Assembly: GCF_020379485.1 (NCBI RefSeq)
Contig: NW_026014817.1
Span: 1 to 64,000, forward strand
Length of the DNA stretch: 64,000 nt
From: Brassica napus
Lineage: Eukaryota > Streptophyta > Magnoliopsida > Brassicales > Brassicaceae
Direction of reading: 5' to 3'
The translations under genes were made by a program, and so were the position numbers. Below, in pieces: positions 54,291 to 63,636 of the stretch (positions within the stretch are counted from its first letter, which is position 1; every line of letters starts with the position of its first letter). Under the pieces are notes generated by a model that saw only the letters and a program-made list of their open reading frames with translations, searched no databases and had not been told where the DNA came from.

Positions 54291-57200
54291 ATGGAAATGG
54301 AGCACAGACCTGAGTCAACTGTGAAGACTGAAGAGGAGAGGCATGGCGAGTGGTCAAGGTGGGCCAAAAGAGCTTTGGAAAGCTGTGGGTTATGGAGTAG
54401 TCATGGAAAGGGGAAACCTTTCATGGAAATGGCTGCTGAAGAAGGTCAGACAAGAGGTCTGAAGCTGGGAAATGAAGTTGTTCAAGGAAACACTACAAAG
54501 AGTGAGATTGAAGCAACTTTAGGCAAGTCCAAGCTTGTAAGAGTCGTTGAGGACAGAGGGGTGATCCGCGGCTTGAGACAAGGAAAGGATGAGTGTTATC
54601 AGCTTGTGGGAAGGCTGAGAGAAGTATGGTCAGAGTTAGATGTGGTGAAGGCACACACATCAAATCCGAGATGTTGTCAAGAAAGGAGGAAGCAAGATGT
54701 GATCTTCAGCTTCCTTATGGAAGAGGTATGTGAGCTTGTTAAATATACTTGTGATGTGTGGGAAATGAACAGGAAGCCAGAAAGATGGAAGGGAGGTACA
54801 AGCTGTAAGAGGGGAAGGTTGAGAAAACTTTCTAAGGAGTGGTTAATGAAGAGAAGGGCATGGAGAAAGGATAGCGAGTCTGAGCTCTTAAGTGACAGGA
54901 TGAGTGTGATCTTGAAGAGAATCAAGGATGTACTTCAGCAGATGGTTATAGGAGAGTGTTCATACTCAGCTTACATGGGAGAAACAGTAGGAGACAGTGC
55001 GGATATGAGAGGAATGGATACCAAGAGGGCAGATGAGTGTGTGACAAAGAAGGAATGGGATGAGTTGGTTAAGCATGTGTATGCTTTGGCTACGACCCGG
55101 AGTCTGGGTGCTCCTGCCAAAGCATCCACATCTAAACCCATCATCATTGACTCTGGAGCAACACACCACATGATCAGTGACAAGAGACTAATCAGTGAGG
55201 TTAAAGCAGCAACAGGGAGTGTCATGATAGCCAATGGTACCAGGATCCCAATAGAAGGAGTGGGAAACCTCAAGCTGTTTGAGAAGAACTCCACTGCCTT
55301 CTACCTACCTCAGTTTACATCCAATCTAATCTCAGTTAAGAAGGCTACAGTTGATCTGGATTGTCAAGTGGTTTTCAGACCAAATGAAGTTGAGTTCCAG
55401 GATTTGAAAACTGGAAGGGTTATTGGCAGAGGAGACAGCAAGCATCAGCTCTATCATCTCCAAACAACTGAGGCGCCTAGTCCTGTGGAGTCTGTGTGTT
55501 TAAGCAGCACAACGGATAGGTGTGATAATCTCACATGGCATGCAAGGCTGGGACATCCTCATGCCAAGGCAATTGAACTGATTCTACCAAGTATGGCGTT
55601 CAATCACTTGGAGTGTGAAGCTTGTATACTTGGAAAGCACTGTAGGACTGTCTTCCCAACATCAGAAACCAGATATGAGAATTGCTTTGATCTGGTGCAT
55701 TCAGACGTGTGGACAGCTCCCTGTATGTCTAGAGACAGCCATAAGTACTTTGTGACTTTCATTGATGAGAAGTCCAAGTACACATGGATCACCATGATTC
55801 CCTCCAAAGACAGAGTCCTAGAAGCCTTCATGAACTTCCAAGCATATGTTACTAATCAGTACAATGCCACTGTGAAGATTCTGAGGTCTGATAATGGAGG
55901 AGAATACACTAGCAATGCTTTCAAGAGTCATCTTGCAAAGCATGGGATTGTGCAACAAACTAGCTGTCCTTATACACCACAACAAAATGGGGTGGCTGAG
56001 AGGAAGAACAGACATTTGATGGAGGTTGCGAGATCAATAATGTTCCACATGAATGTCCCTAAGAGGTTTTGGAGTGATGCTGTTCAGACTGCTTGCTATC
56101 TCATCAATAGAGTGCCAACCCGTGTCTTGAAGAAACTGTCTCCCTTTGAAGTATTGAACAAGACCAAGCCACACATTGATCACTTGAGAGTCTTTGGGTG
56201 CTTATGTTATGTGATGATTCCCGGAGAAAGAAGGAACAAGCTAGAAGCAAAGAGTACTAAAGCTATGTTCATTGGGTACTCAATCACTCAGAAAGGCTAC
56301 AAATGCTATGATCCAATAACTAGGAGGGTTATGGTATCTAGAGAAGTGAAGTTTGTTGAGTCTAAAGGGTATTATGAGGAGAAGAAATGGGAAGACCTAG
56401 AGGATCTGTCCCGAGCTCCATCAGAGAAGGCAACAACATTGAGAGTGTTGTTGGAGAGGCTAGGGATAGGATTATCCCAAGATCAGGAACCAGGAAGAAC
56501 AGGACCTTCTAATCAAGCTGGAGAAGCTGGAGGAACAACCCCTCTTGATCATGAGAGGGGGAATGGATCTGAATCAGGGGAGCAGGAGCATAACCAAGAG
56601 GATTCAGGTCAGCATGATCAGGAGGAGACACAGGAAGTAGAGAGTGAAGCTCAGTCAGGTGGAAATGAGCAGGGAGAACCTACTGGTTTAAGAGAGGAAG
56701 CACAAGAGAATGTTCAGGCTGAAGAACAGGTTGAGACCTTGCGAAGGAGCACAAGGATAAGGAGGGATCCTTCCAACTGGGTAAACACGAGAGTGTACTA
56801 CAATGCCCAGGCTGTGGAGCATCCCTCTCAAGCCGTGTGTTCCTTTGCTGAGTTTCCAGAAGAGCACATGGTGTTTATGTGTAACTTGGATGAGAATGAG
56901 ATACCAAGATCTTATGAAGAAGCTATGAAGCACAAGGTTTGGAGAGATTCAGTAGGAGATGAAAGGGATGCAATGATCAGGAATGATACTTGGTATGAGA
57001 GTGAGTTACCTAAAGGGAAGAAGGCAGTGTCAAGCAGATGGATCTTCACCATCAAGTACCTTGCAAATGGGGAGATAGATAGGCGCAAGACTAGGCTGGT
57101 TGCAAGAGGATTTACACAGACTTATGGGGAAGATTACATTGATACTTTTGCACCAGTGGCCAAGCTTCACACAATTCGAATTGTGTTATCTATTGCAACA

Positions 57201-58451
57201 AACTTGGAGTGGGATTTGTGGCAAATGGATGTGAAGAATGCTTTCTTGCAAGGTGAACTTGAAGATGAAGTATACATGCATCCACCTCCTGGTCTTGAGC
57301 ATCTAGTAAAGCCAGGGAATGTTTTGAGATTGAAGAAAGCAATATATGGGTTGAAACAGTCACCTAGAGCTTGGTACAGGAAGCTGAGTACAACACTCAA
57401 TGGGAGAGGCTTTAGGAAGTCTGAACTAGATCACACTCTCTTCACCTTGACAGGACCTTCAGGGAGCATTGTGATTCTAGTGTATGTGGATGATTTGATT
57501 ATCACAGGAAGTGATAAGGCAGGGATTCAGGACACCAAAGAGTTTCTCAAGTCTGTGTTTGATATTAAAGACTTGGGAGAGATGAAGTATTTTTTGGGGA
57601 TTGAGATATGCAGATCTAAGGAGGGTTTGTTTATGTCTCAAAGGAAGTACACTATGGATATGCTGAAGGAGACTGATGTGCTTGGAGGGAAGATAGCTAA
57701 GACACCTCTTGAGGAAGGGTATAAGGTCTTGCGTGAGGGGGAGGTTGAAGAGAACCAGTTGTTTGAGGATGCTAAGCTGTATAGGAGGATGGTGGGTAAG
57801 CTGATCTACTTGACTATCACCAGACCTGATATATGCTTTGCTGTGAATCAAGTGAGCCAACATATGCAGGCGCCAAAGGTACATCACTGGAAGATGGTTG
57901 ATAGGATACTGAGGTATTTGAGTGGCTCACATGGACAAGGAGTTTGGATGGGTTGCAATGGCAGTACAGAAGTGGTTGGGTATTGTGATGCTGATTGGGC
58001 AGGAGATAGAGTGGACAGGAGATCAACTACTGGGTATTGTACATTCATTGGAGGGAATCTGGTTACTTGGAAGAGTAAGAAACAGAAGGTCATCTCCTGT
58101 TCAAGTGCTGAAGCTGAGTATAGAGCTATGTTGAAGCTTACAAATGAGTTGGTGTGGATCAAGGGTATTTTGAAGCACTTGGAGATCGAGCAGGCCACAC
58201 CTATGACAATGCATTGTGACAATCAAGCAGCTATCCACATTGCCTCCAACTCAGTGTTTCATGAGAGAACAAAGCACATAGAGGTGGATTGCCATAAGGT
58301 GAGGCAGATGATTATCTTAGGAGTGATTCTGCCATGTTATACAAGAAGTGAAGATCAGCTTGCAGATGTGTTTACTAAGGCAGCGAGATTGAAGACAATG
58401 GAGTCCATACTATCCAGGCTTGGACTCATTGATCTTACTCCCAGGAGCTGA
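54291..58451 (+). CDS. E10 gag-pol polyprotein, intact (divergent gag without zinc knuckle)
   Basis: I choose the ATG at 54291; the frame is open to 54270 but begins with GTG there. About 1386 residues. The first ~280 residues are a divergent gag: WSRWAKRALESCGLWSSH and LVGRLREVWSEL match the gag of sisters, but no CX2CX4HX4C knuckle is present and a Lys/Arg-rich region takes its place. Then follow protease DSGATHHM (~285), integrase HARLGHPH...CEACILGKHC (~415), SDVWTAP, RSDNGGEYT (~532), NGVAERKNRH, acidic linker, RT with YVDDLIITG (~1063), RNase H CDADWAGDR (~1230), AEAEYRAM and HCDNQAAIHIA (~1306). It ends at TGA 58449-58451. All catalytic motifs are intact. Confidence 0.95.
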   Translation: MEMEHRPESTVKTEEERHGEWSRWAKRALESCGLWSSHGKGKPFMEMAAEEGQTRGLKLGNEVVQGNTTKSEIEATLGKSKLVRVVEDRGVIRGLRQGKDECYQLVGRLREVWSELDVVKAHTSNPRCCQERRKQDVIFSFLMEEVCELVKYTCDVWEMNRKPERWKGGTSCKRGRLRKLSKEWLMKRRAWRKDSESELLSDRMSVILKRIKDVLQQMVIGECSYSAYMGETVGDSADMRGMDTKRADECVTKKEWDELVKHVYALATTRSLGAPAKASTSKPIIIDSGATHHMISDKRLISEVKAATGSVMIANGTRIPIEGVGNLKLFEKNSTAFYLPQFTSNLISVKKATVDLDCQVVFRPNEVEFQDLKTGRVIGRGDSKHQLYHLQTTEAPSPVESVCLSSTTDRCDNLTWHARLGHPHAKAIELILPSMAFNHLECEACILGKHCRTVFPTSETRYENCFDLVHSDVWTAPCMSRDSHKYFVTFIDEKSKYTWITMIPSKDRVLEAFMNFQAYVTNQYNATVKILRSDNGGEYTSNAFKSHLAKHGIVQQTSCPYTPQQNGVAERKNRHLMEVARSIMFHMNVPKRFWSDAVQTACYLINRVPTRVLKKLSPFEVLNKTKPHIDHLRVFGCLCYVMIPGERRNKLEAKSTKAMFIGYSITQKGYKCYDPITRRVMVSREVKFVESKGYYEEKKWEDLEDLSRAPSEKATTLRVLLERLGIGLSQDQEPGRTGPSNQAGEAGGTTPLDHERGNGSESGEQEHNQEDSGQHDQEETQEVESEAQSGGNEQGEPTGLREEAQENVQAEEQVETLRRSTRIRRDPSNWVNTRVYYNAQAVEHPSQAVCSFAEFPEEHMVFMCNLDENEIPRSYEEAMKHKVWRDSVGDERDAMIRNDTWYESELPKGKKAVSSRWIFTIKYLANGEIDRRKTRLVARGFTQTYGEDYIDTFAPVAKLHTIRIVLSIATNLEWDLWQMDVKNAFLQGELEDEVYMHPPPGLEHLVKPGNVLRLKKAIYGLKQSPRAWYRKLSTTLNGRGFRKSELDHTLFTLTGPSGSIVILVYVDDLIITGSDKAGIQDTKEFLKSVFDIKDLGEMKYFLGIEICRSKEGLFMSQRKYTMDMLKETDVLGGKIAKTPLEEGYKVLREGEVEENQLFEDAKLYRRMVGKLIYLTITRPDICFAVNQVSQHMQAPKVHHWKMVDRILRYLSGSHGQGVWMGCNGSTEVVGYCDADWAGDRVDRRSTTGYCTFIGGNLVTWKSKKQKVISCSSAEAEYRAMLKLTNELVWIKGILKHLEIEQATPMTMHCDNQAAIHIASNSVFHERTKHIEVDCHKVRQMIILGVILPCYTRSEDQLADVFTKAARLKTMESILSRLGLIDLTPRS

Positions 58452-58473
58452 GCCCCTTAACCATGGAGTCTCC

Positions 58474-58593
58474 ACTCTTTTTCCCTCATCAAAGTTTTAT
58501 CCCAATGGGTTTTCTTTGGTGAGGTTTTTAATGAGGGAGGTCTTCATGGTTTCCAAGCTTGACTTGTTCCACATGGTCAAGCTTGAGGGGAAG
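58474..58593 (+). other. E10 3' UTR: shared stem-loop, hairpin, polypurine tract
   Basis: The stem-loop is 58474-58540, with stem CTCATCAAAG/CTTTGGTGAG and apex CCCAATGGG, starting ~25 nt after the stop codon. The hairpin AAGCTTGAC/GTCAAGCTT is at about 58556-58586. Confidence 0.8.
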
Positions 58594-59114
58594 TATTGAG
58601 ATGAAGAGATGAAGAGTTGATACATGGATAGAGGAAGGGATTTGGAGCAGGCAGTAACTTTGGAGATTTACCACAGTAACTTTATTGTTACTGTGGTAAC
58701 TGAGGTAAAAGACTTGGGAAGTTACCTTGCATCCATTTGGAGAGTGAAACACGCCAGGAGGAGTCTGGATAAGCAAGGAGGAGTTTGGATAAGGTCTGGT
58801 CAAGGTTAGAGAGGTTTAGACAGGCTGGCACCAGCTGGAAAGCTAAAGCAAGATACCCAAGCATGTGAGGAACCTTATTGGCCAGTTTGAATCAAGCATC
58901 TTTGACTACACATGCCTCTTATCCTAGCTAGACTGAACCTGGACGAAATTATGTATCCCTAATCTATATGTGTTGTAAACTCTCTCATTAATCAATCTAA
59001 TGGAGTTTTGAGTCTCTCTCTCTATTCTCTCACTAAAATCTCTTAATCTCTTTAATCTTTTCATCTGATTATCCTTGATTAGTGGAATCATGCTCTAATA
59101 CACAAAAGTGTATA
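58594..59114 (+). repeat. E10 3' LTR (521 bp)
   Basis: Same as 53616-54136 except gatgaag for gatgagg near the start. The second target copy tgttg and the E9 leader follow. Confidence 0.93.
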
Positions 59115-59180
59115 TGTTGGTGTTTCTTTTGGAGAGTCAGCTTCAAGGGAGTCCCCTTAGGTGTTTGACAAGGTCAGAAG

Positions 59181-61778
59181 ATGGGTCTAGCTTGTGGTTC
59201 AGCAAGGCGTGAAGAGAAGGAAGAGAGAGGGAATGAGTGGGGGTGGTTCTCACAAATGAAAGCGACTCTGAAGAGGTGTGGAGTTTGGAGAAACCATGAG
59301 AAGGAAGAGTCTTTGAAGGGTAAAGCTGCTGAGAAAGATCAGACAGCAAGAGAAACAAGTGGAAGTTGCTTTAGTCTTGAAGAAAGTACACTGCTTGAGA
59401 AGATTGAAGATGTTTATGAGAACAAGATCAGTCTTAGGAGAGTGTATGAAGTCAAGAAGGTGATTAGTGGAGGTAAACCAGGAAGAGAAGAGTTCAATAA
59501 CCATGTGAGGAAGCTACAACATTTGTGGGTTGAACTACAAGGGTTGAGATCCCATGTGGATGGGGATACTACACAAGAGCAAGAGACGGTCTTGAAGCTC
59601 TTGGCGAGCATGGAGTCATCATATGGGTGGCTGGTAGAGATGGTTCTAAGAGGGGAACAGCTTCCGGAAATGGAAGAGATTTGTGGGCTTATAAGAAGGG
59701 CGTATGAGATAATGAGAAATGATGAGAGGCTAACCATGAGTAGGAGTGAGAGCTCATGGAAGCCAACTGAGAGTAGGAGTGAGAGCTTCCAGAAGCTAAC
59801 CATGAGTAGGAGTGAGGGCTCATGGAGGCTAACCGGGAGTAGGAGTGAGGGCTTCCGGAAGAAGAGAAGGTGCAGAATGCTATCCAAAGCTTCTATCAAC
59901 ATAGGAAAGGGTAGAAAGAGAGTTGTGGGAGAGTGTTCTTACTCAGCCTACATGGGGGAATCAGTAGAAGACAGTGGGGTGTTAAGAGAGCAGGAGAAAG
60001 GGAGTGGAGCTGATGATCGCATCACCAGGAAGGAATGGAGAGTGTTCATGGAACATGTACAAGCCTTAACAGCAAGCAAGAAGCATGCTATACAATCCGG
60101 AGCTTCTAAACCCATGGTGATTGATTCTGGAGCAAGTCATCATATGATCAGTGATAGGAGGCTTATAAGTGAGATCAAGGCTGCAACAGGGAGTGTTAGG
60201 ATAGCTAATGGTGCTATGATCCCAATAGAAGGAGTGGGAAAGCTCAAACTGTTTGAGAAGGACACGGCTGCTTTCTATATGCCTCAGTTCACTTCAAATC
60301 TATTATCTGTGAAGAAAGCTACCATTGATCTTGATTGTCAAGTAGTATTCAGACCTGATGAAGTTGAGTTCCAAGATTTGAAGACTGGGAGAGTCATTGG
60401 CAGAGGAGACAGCAAAAATCAGCTATACCACCTCGACTTGGCTAAGACCTCTAATCCCTTTGATTCTAGTTGCTTGAGTAGTACTGCTGAGAAGATTGAT
60501 AGTATTACTTGGCATGCTAGGTTAGGACATCCTCATGCTCGTGCCATTGAGTTGATAATCCCTAATATGTCATTCAATCACTTGGATTGTGAAGCATGCA
60601 TATTAGGAAAGCATTGTAGGACTGTTTTCCCAACATCTAAGACTACTTATGAGCATTGCTTTGATCTAGTTCACTCGGATGTGTGGACCGCCCCATGCAT
60701 GTCTAGAGACAGCCATAAATACTTTGTGACATTCATTGATGAGAAGTCTAAGTATACATGGCTCACATTGCTTCCATCTAAAGATAAGGTGCTAGAAGCG
60801 TTTATGAACTTCCAAGCATATGTATCTAATCAATACAATGCTACTGTGAAGGTACTGAGATCAGACAACGGAGGTGAATACATCAGCAATGCCTTCAAGA
60901 GTCATCTAGCCAAGCATGGGATTGTGCATCAGACCAGTTGTCCCTACACACCACAGCAGAATGGTGTAGCTGAGAGGAAGAATAGGCACTTGATGGAGGT
61001 TGCTAGGTCGATGATGTTTCATGCAAATGTCCCAAAAAGATTTTGGGGAGATGCTGTTCAGACTACTTGCTACCTCATCAACCGGGTCCCAACCAAGATA
61101 CTGAAGAATCTGTCTCCATTTGAGGTGCTGAATAAGAGCAAGCCTTTTATTGATCACCTACGAGTATTTGGGTGTGTATGCTATGTCATGACTCCAGGAG
61201 AACAGAGAAACAAGCTGGAGGCAAAGAGTACTAAGGCAATGTTTATTGGATACTCTATCACTCAGAAGGGATACAAGTGCTATGATCCTGAAGCAAGGAG
61301 AGTGATGGTATCTAGAGAAGTGAAGTTTATTGAATCCAAAGGGTATTATGAAGAAAAGGAGTGGGAAAATCTGAAGGATTTGTCTCAAGCTCCATCTGAT
61401 AGAGCAACAACAGTGAGGGTGCTGTTGGAGAAGCTAGGGATAGGGTTATCCCAGGATCAGGAATCTGGAAGAAGAGAGTCTTCCAATCCTACTAGTGAAG
61501 CTGAAAGAACAACTCCTCTTGATCATGAGAGGGGGAATGGAACTGAATCTCATGAGCAAGTGCACAATCAAGAAGATTCAGGCCAGCATAATCAAGAGGT
61601 GACACAGGAAGTAGAGAGTGGTGCTCAGTCTAGTGGAGATGGACAAAGAGAGTCTACTGGCTCAGATGAGAGTGGTACTCAGTCTAGTGGAGATTGGGAA
61701 GTAGATCCTGATGGGTCAAATGAGAGTGGTGCTCAATCAAGTGAAGATAGGCAAGAAACACAAGACGAACAAGTTTAG
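59181..61778 (+). CDS. E9 gag, protease and integrase (ends at a nonsense codon)
   Basis: ATG at 59181 (MGLACGSARREEKEERGNEW). The gag resembles E10 in lacking a zinc knuckle. It has a GLWRNH-like motif (CGVWRNHEKEE), VYEVKKVISGG, and a Ser/Arg-rich stretch built from four 33-bp repeats (59738 to ~59870). Then protease DSGASHHM (~315), integrase HARLGHPH...CEACILGKHC, SDVWTAP, RSDNGGEYI, NGVAERKNRHLMEV, and the acidic linker with repeated QSSGD/SNESGAQSS. TAG at 61776-61778 replaces a Gln present in E1 and stops translation before RT. Confidence 0.92.
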   Translation: MGLACGSARREEKEERGNEWGWFSQMKATLKRCGVWRNHEKEESLKGKAAEKDQTARETSGSCFSLEESTLLEKIEDVYENKISLRRVYEVKKVISGGKPGREEFNNHVRKLQHLWVELQGLRSHVDGDTTQEQETVLKLLASMESSYGWLVEMVLRGEQLPEMEEICGLIRRAYEIMRNDERLTMSRSESSWKPTESRSESFQKLTMSRSEGSWRLTGSRSEGFRKKRRCRMLSKASINIGKGRKRVVGECSYSAYMGESVEDSGVLREQEKGSGADDRITRKEWRVFMEHVQALTASKKHAIQSGASKPMVIDSGASHHMISDRRLISEIKAATGSVRIANGAMIPIEGVGKLKLFEKDTAAFYMPQFTSNLLSVKKATIDLDCQVVFRPDEVEFQDLKTGRVIGRGDSKNQLYHLDLAKTSNPFDSSCLSSTAEKIDSITWHARLGHPHARAIELIIPNMSFNHLDCEACILGKHCRTVFPTSKTTYEHCFDLVHSDVWTAPCMSRDSHKYFVTFIDEKSKYTWLTLLPSKDKVLEAFMNFQAYVSNQYNATVKVLRSDNGGEYISNAFKSHLAKHGIVHQTSCPYTPQQNGVAERKNRHLMEVARSMMFHANVPKRFWGDAVQTTCYLINRVPTKILKNLSPFEVLNKSKPFIDHLRVFGCVCYVMTPGEQRNKLEAKSTKAMFIGYSITQKGYKCYDPEARRVMVSREVKFIESKGYYEEKEWENLKDLSQAPSDRATTVRVLLEKLGIGLSQDQESGRRESSNPTSEAERTTPLDHERGNGTESHEQVHNQEDSGQHNQEVTQEVESGAQSSGDGQRESTGSDESGTQSSGDWEVDPDGSNESGAQSSEDRQETQDEQV
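59738..59869 (+). repeat. Four 33-bp tandem repeats inside E9 gag
   Basis: The motif GAGTAGGAGTGAG starts at 59738, 59771, 59804 and 59837. Alternate units are more alike, so the array looks like a doubled 66-bp unit. Being a multiple of three, it keeps the frame and encodes repeating SRSE(S/G) peptides. Confidence 0.85.
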
Positions 61779-62761
61779 GAGCTAAGGAGGAGCACAAGGG
61801 TGAAGAGAGATGCTTCCAACTGGGTAAACACGAGAGTGTACTACAATGCCCAGGCTGTGGAGCATCCTTCTCAAGCTTTGTGTTCCTTTGCAGAGTTTCC
61901 GGACGAGCATATAGCCTTCACAGTAAGCTTGGATGAGAGCTATATTCCAAGGACATATGAAGAAGCTATGGCTTTAAAGGAGTGGAGAGATTCAGTAGCT
62001 GATGAGTCCGGAGCCATGATTAAGAATGAAACATGGTATGAGAGTGAGCTGCCTAAAGGGAAGAAGGCAGTGACTAGTAAATGGGTGTTCACAATCAAGT
62101 TTCATCCTGATGGAAGAATAGAGAGGCGCAAGTCTAGGTTGGTGGCAAGAGGATTTACTCAGACATATGGTGAGGACTATGTTGAGACCTTTGCTCCTGT
62201 GGCTAAACTTCATACTATCAGGATTGTATTATCTTTAGCTGTGAATCTTGAGTGGGATTTGTGGCAAATGGATGTGAAGAATGCATTCCTTCAAGGAGAG
62301 TTGGAAGATGAAGTATACATGCATCCACCACCAGGTCTTGAACATCTAGTAAAGAAGGGTAATGTGTTGAGGTTGAGGAAAGCTATCTATGGTCTCAAGC
62401 AGTCTCCAAGGGCGTGGTACAACAAGTTGAGTACTACACTGAATGGGAGAGGGTTCAGGAAGTCAGAATTGGATCACACTCTCTTTACCCTAACCACCTC
62501 ATCTGGTATTGTGGTATTGCTTGTGTATGTGGATGATATCATCATCACAGGCAGTGATAAGGAAGGCATCAAGGCTACAAAGGAGTATCTCAAGGCAAGC
62601 TTTGAGATTAAAGACTTGGGGGAAATGAAGTATTTTCTTGGGATTGAGATATGCAGATCAAAGGAAGGATTGTTTATGTCTCAAAGGAAGTATGTGATTG
62701 ATCTATTGAAGGGAGCAGATGCCTATGGAGGAAAGACAGCCAAGATGCCAATGGAGGATGG
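61779..62761 (+). pseudogene. E9 RT, between a nonsense codon and a frameshift
   Basis: It encodes RT from RRSTRVKRDASNWVNT through MDVKNAFLQGELEDEVYM and YVDDIIITG to MPMEDG. The single-base loss at about 62762 then shifts the frame into a stop at 62834. The first Met (61800) is internal. Nearly identical to the corresponding part of E1. Confidence 0.9.
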
Positions 62762-62762
62762 T

Positions 62763-63496
62763 ACAAGGTTCCACGTGAGGGGGAGATTGAGGATAGCAAG
62801 CCATTCCATGATCCTAAGCTGTATAGGAAGCTAGTGGGGAAGTTGATTTATCTTACCATTACTAGACCTGATGTGTGCTTTGCGGTGAATCAAGTCAGTC
62901 AACACATGCAAGTTCCTAAGGAGCACCACTGGCGGATGGTGGAAAGGATCTTGATGTATCTGAATGGAACTACTGGTCTTGGAGTATGGATGGGATGTAA
63001 CAAGAGTACTGAGGTTGTAGGATATTGTGATGCGGATTGGGCTGGTGATAGAGCAGACAGGAGATCAACCACAGGCTATTGCACATTCATTGGAGGCAAC
63101 TTGGTAACTTGGAAGAGCAAGAAGCAGAAGGTAGTGTCATGTTCAAGTGCAGAAGCCGAGTATAGAGCCATGCTGAAGCTCACCAACGAGTTGGTATGGA
63201 TCAAAGGCATCTTGAAGCACTTGGAGATTGATCAAGCAACTCCAATGACAATGCATTGTGACAATCAAGCTGCCATCCACATTGCATCCAACTCGGTGTT
63301 TCACGAGAGGACCAAGCACATTGAAGTTGATTGTCACAAGGTGAGGCAGATGATTGTGCTAGGGGTGATCTTGCCATGCTACACAAGGAGTGAAGATCAG
63401 CTAGCGGATGTGTTCACCAAGGCTGCAAGACAGAAGACAATGGAGTCCATTCACATCAGGTTGGGCCTCATTGATCTTGGGAAGAGAAGGAGCTAA
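62763..63496 (+). pseudogene. E9 end of RT and RNase H, after the frameshift
   Basis: It continues the pol frame: LIYLTITRPDVCFAVNQVSQ, CDADWAGDRADRRSTTGY, SSAEAEYRAM, HCDNQAAIHIA and the tail GLIDLGKRRS, with TAA at 63494-63496. The catalytic residues are intact, but it cannot be reached by ribosomes from gag. Confidence 0.9.
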
Positions 63497-63519
63497 TCCC
63501 CTTAGCTGCAAGGTCTTTA

Positions 63520-63636
63520 CTCTTTTTCCCTCATCAAAGTTTTATCCCATTGGGTTTTCTTTGGTGAGGTTTTTAATGAGGAAGATCTTGTGGCTTTCCA
63601 AGCTTAGGCTTTCACAAAGCTAAGCTTGAGGGGGAG
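63520..63636 (+). other. E9 3' UTR: shared stem-loop, hairpin, polypurine tract
   Basis: The stem-loop is 63520-63582, with stem CTCATCAAAG/CTTTGGTGAG. The hairpin CAAGCTTAGGCTTT/AAGCTAAGCTTG covers about 63598-63628. The polypurine tract is 63622-63636. The hairpin is E3/E4-like, unlike that of E1. Confidence 0.8.

Larger units (their letters stand above)
53616..59114 (+). mobile_element. E10: complete Copia LTR retrotransposon inserted in E9
   Basis: It is 5499 bp with 521-bp LTRs (53616-54136, 58594-59114) that differ at one base near the start. The target duplication is tgttg (53611-53615, 59115-59119). The primer site is 54137-54152 and the polypurine tract about 58580-58593 (AGGGGAAG, one base different from other elements). 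LTR ends read TA...TA. It has one uninterrupted gag-pol frame, and no other element lies in it. It is the best candidate in the window for a still functional element, apart from its odd gag and termini. Confidence 0.94.

Noticed and set aside
61776..61778. E9 in-frame TAG as programmed readthrough between integrase and RT
   Set aside because: Sister elements have a sense Gln codon there and no known readthrough context follows; E9 also has an unrelated frameshift downstream. A plain nonsense mutation is simpler.
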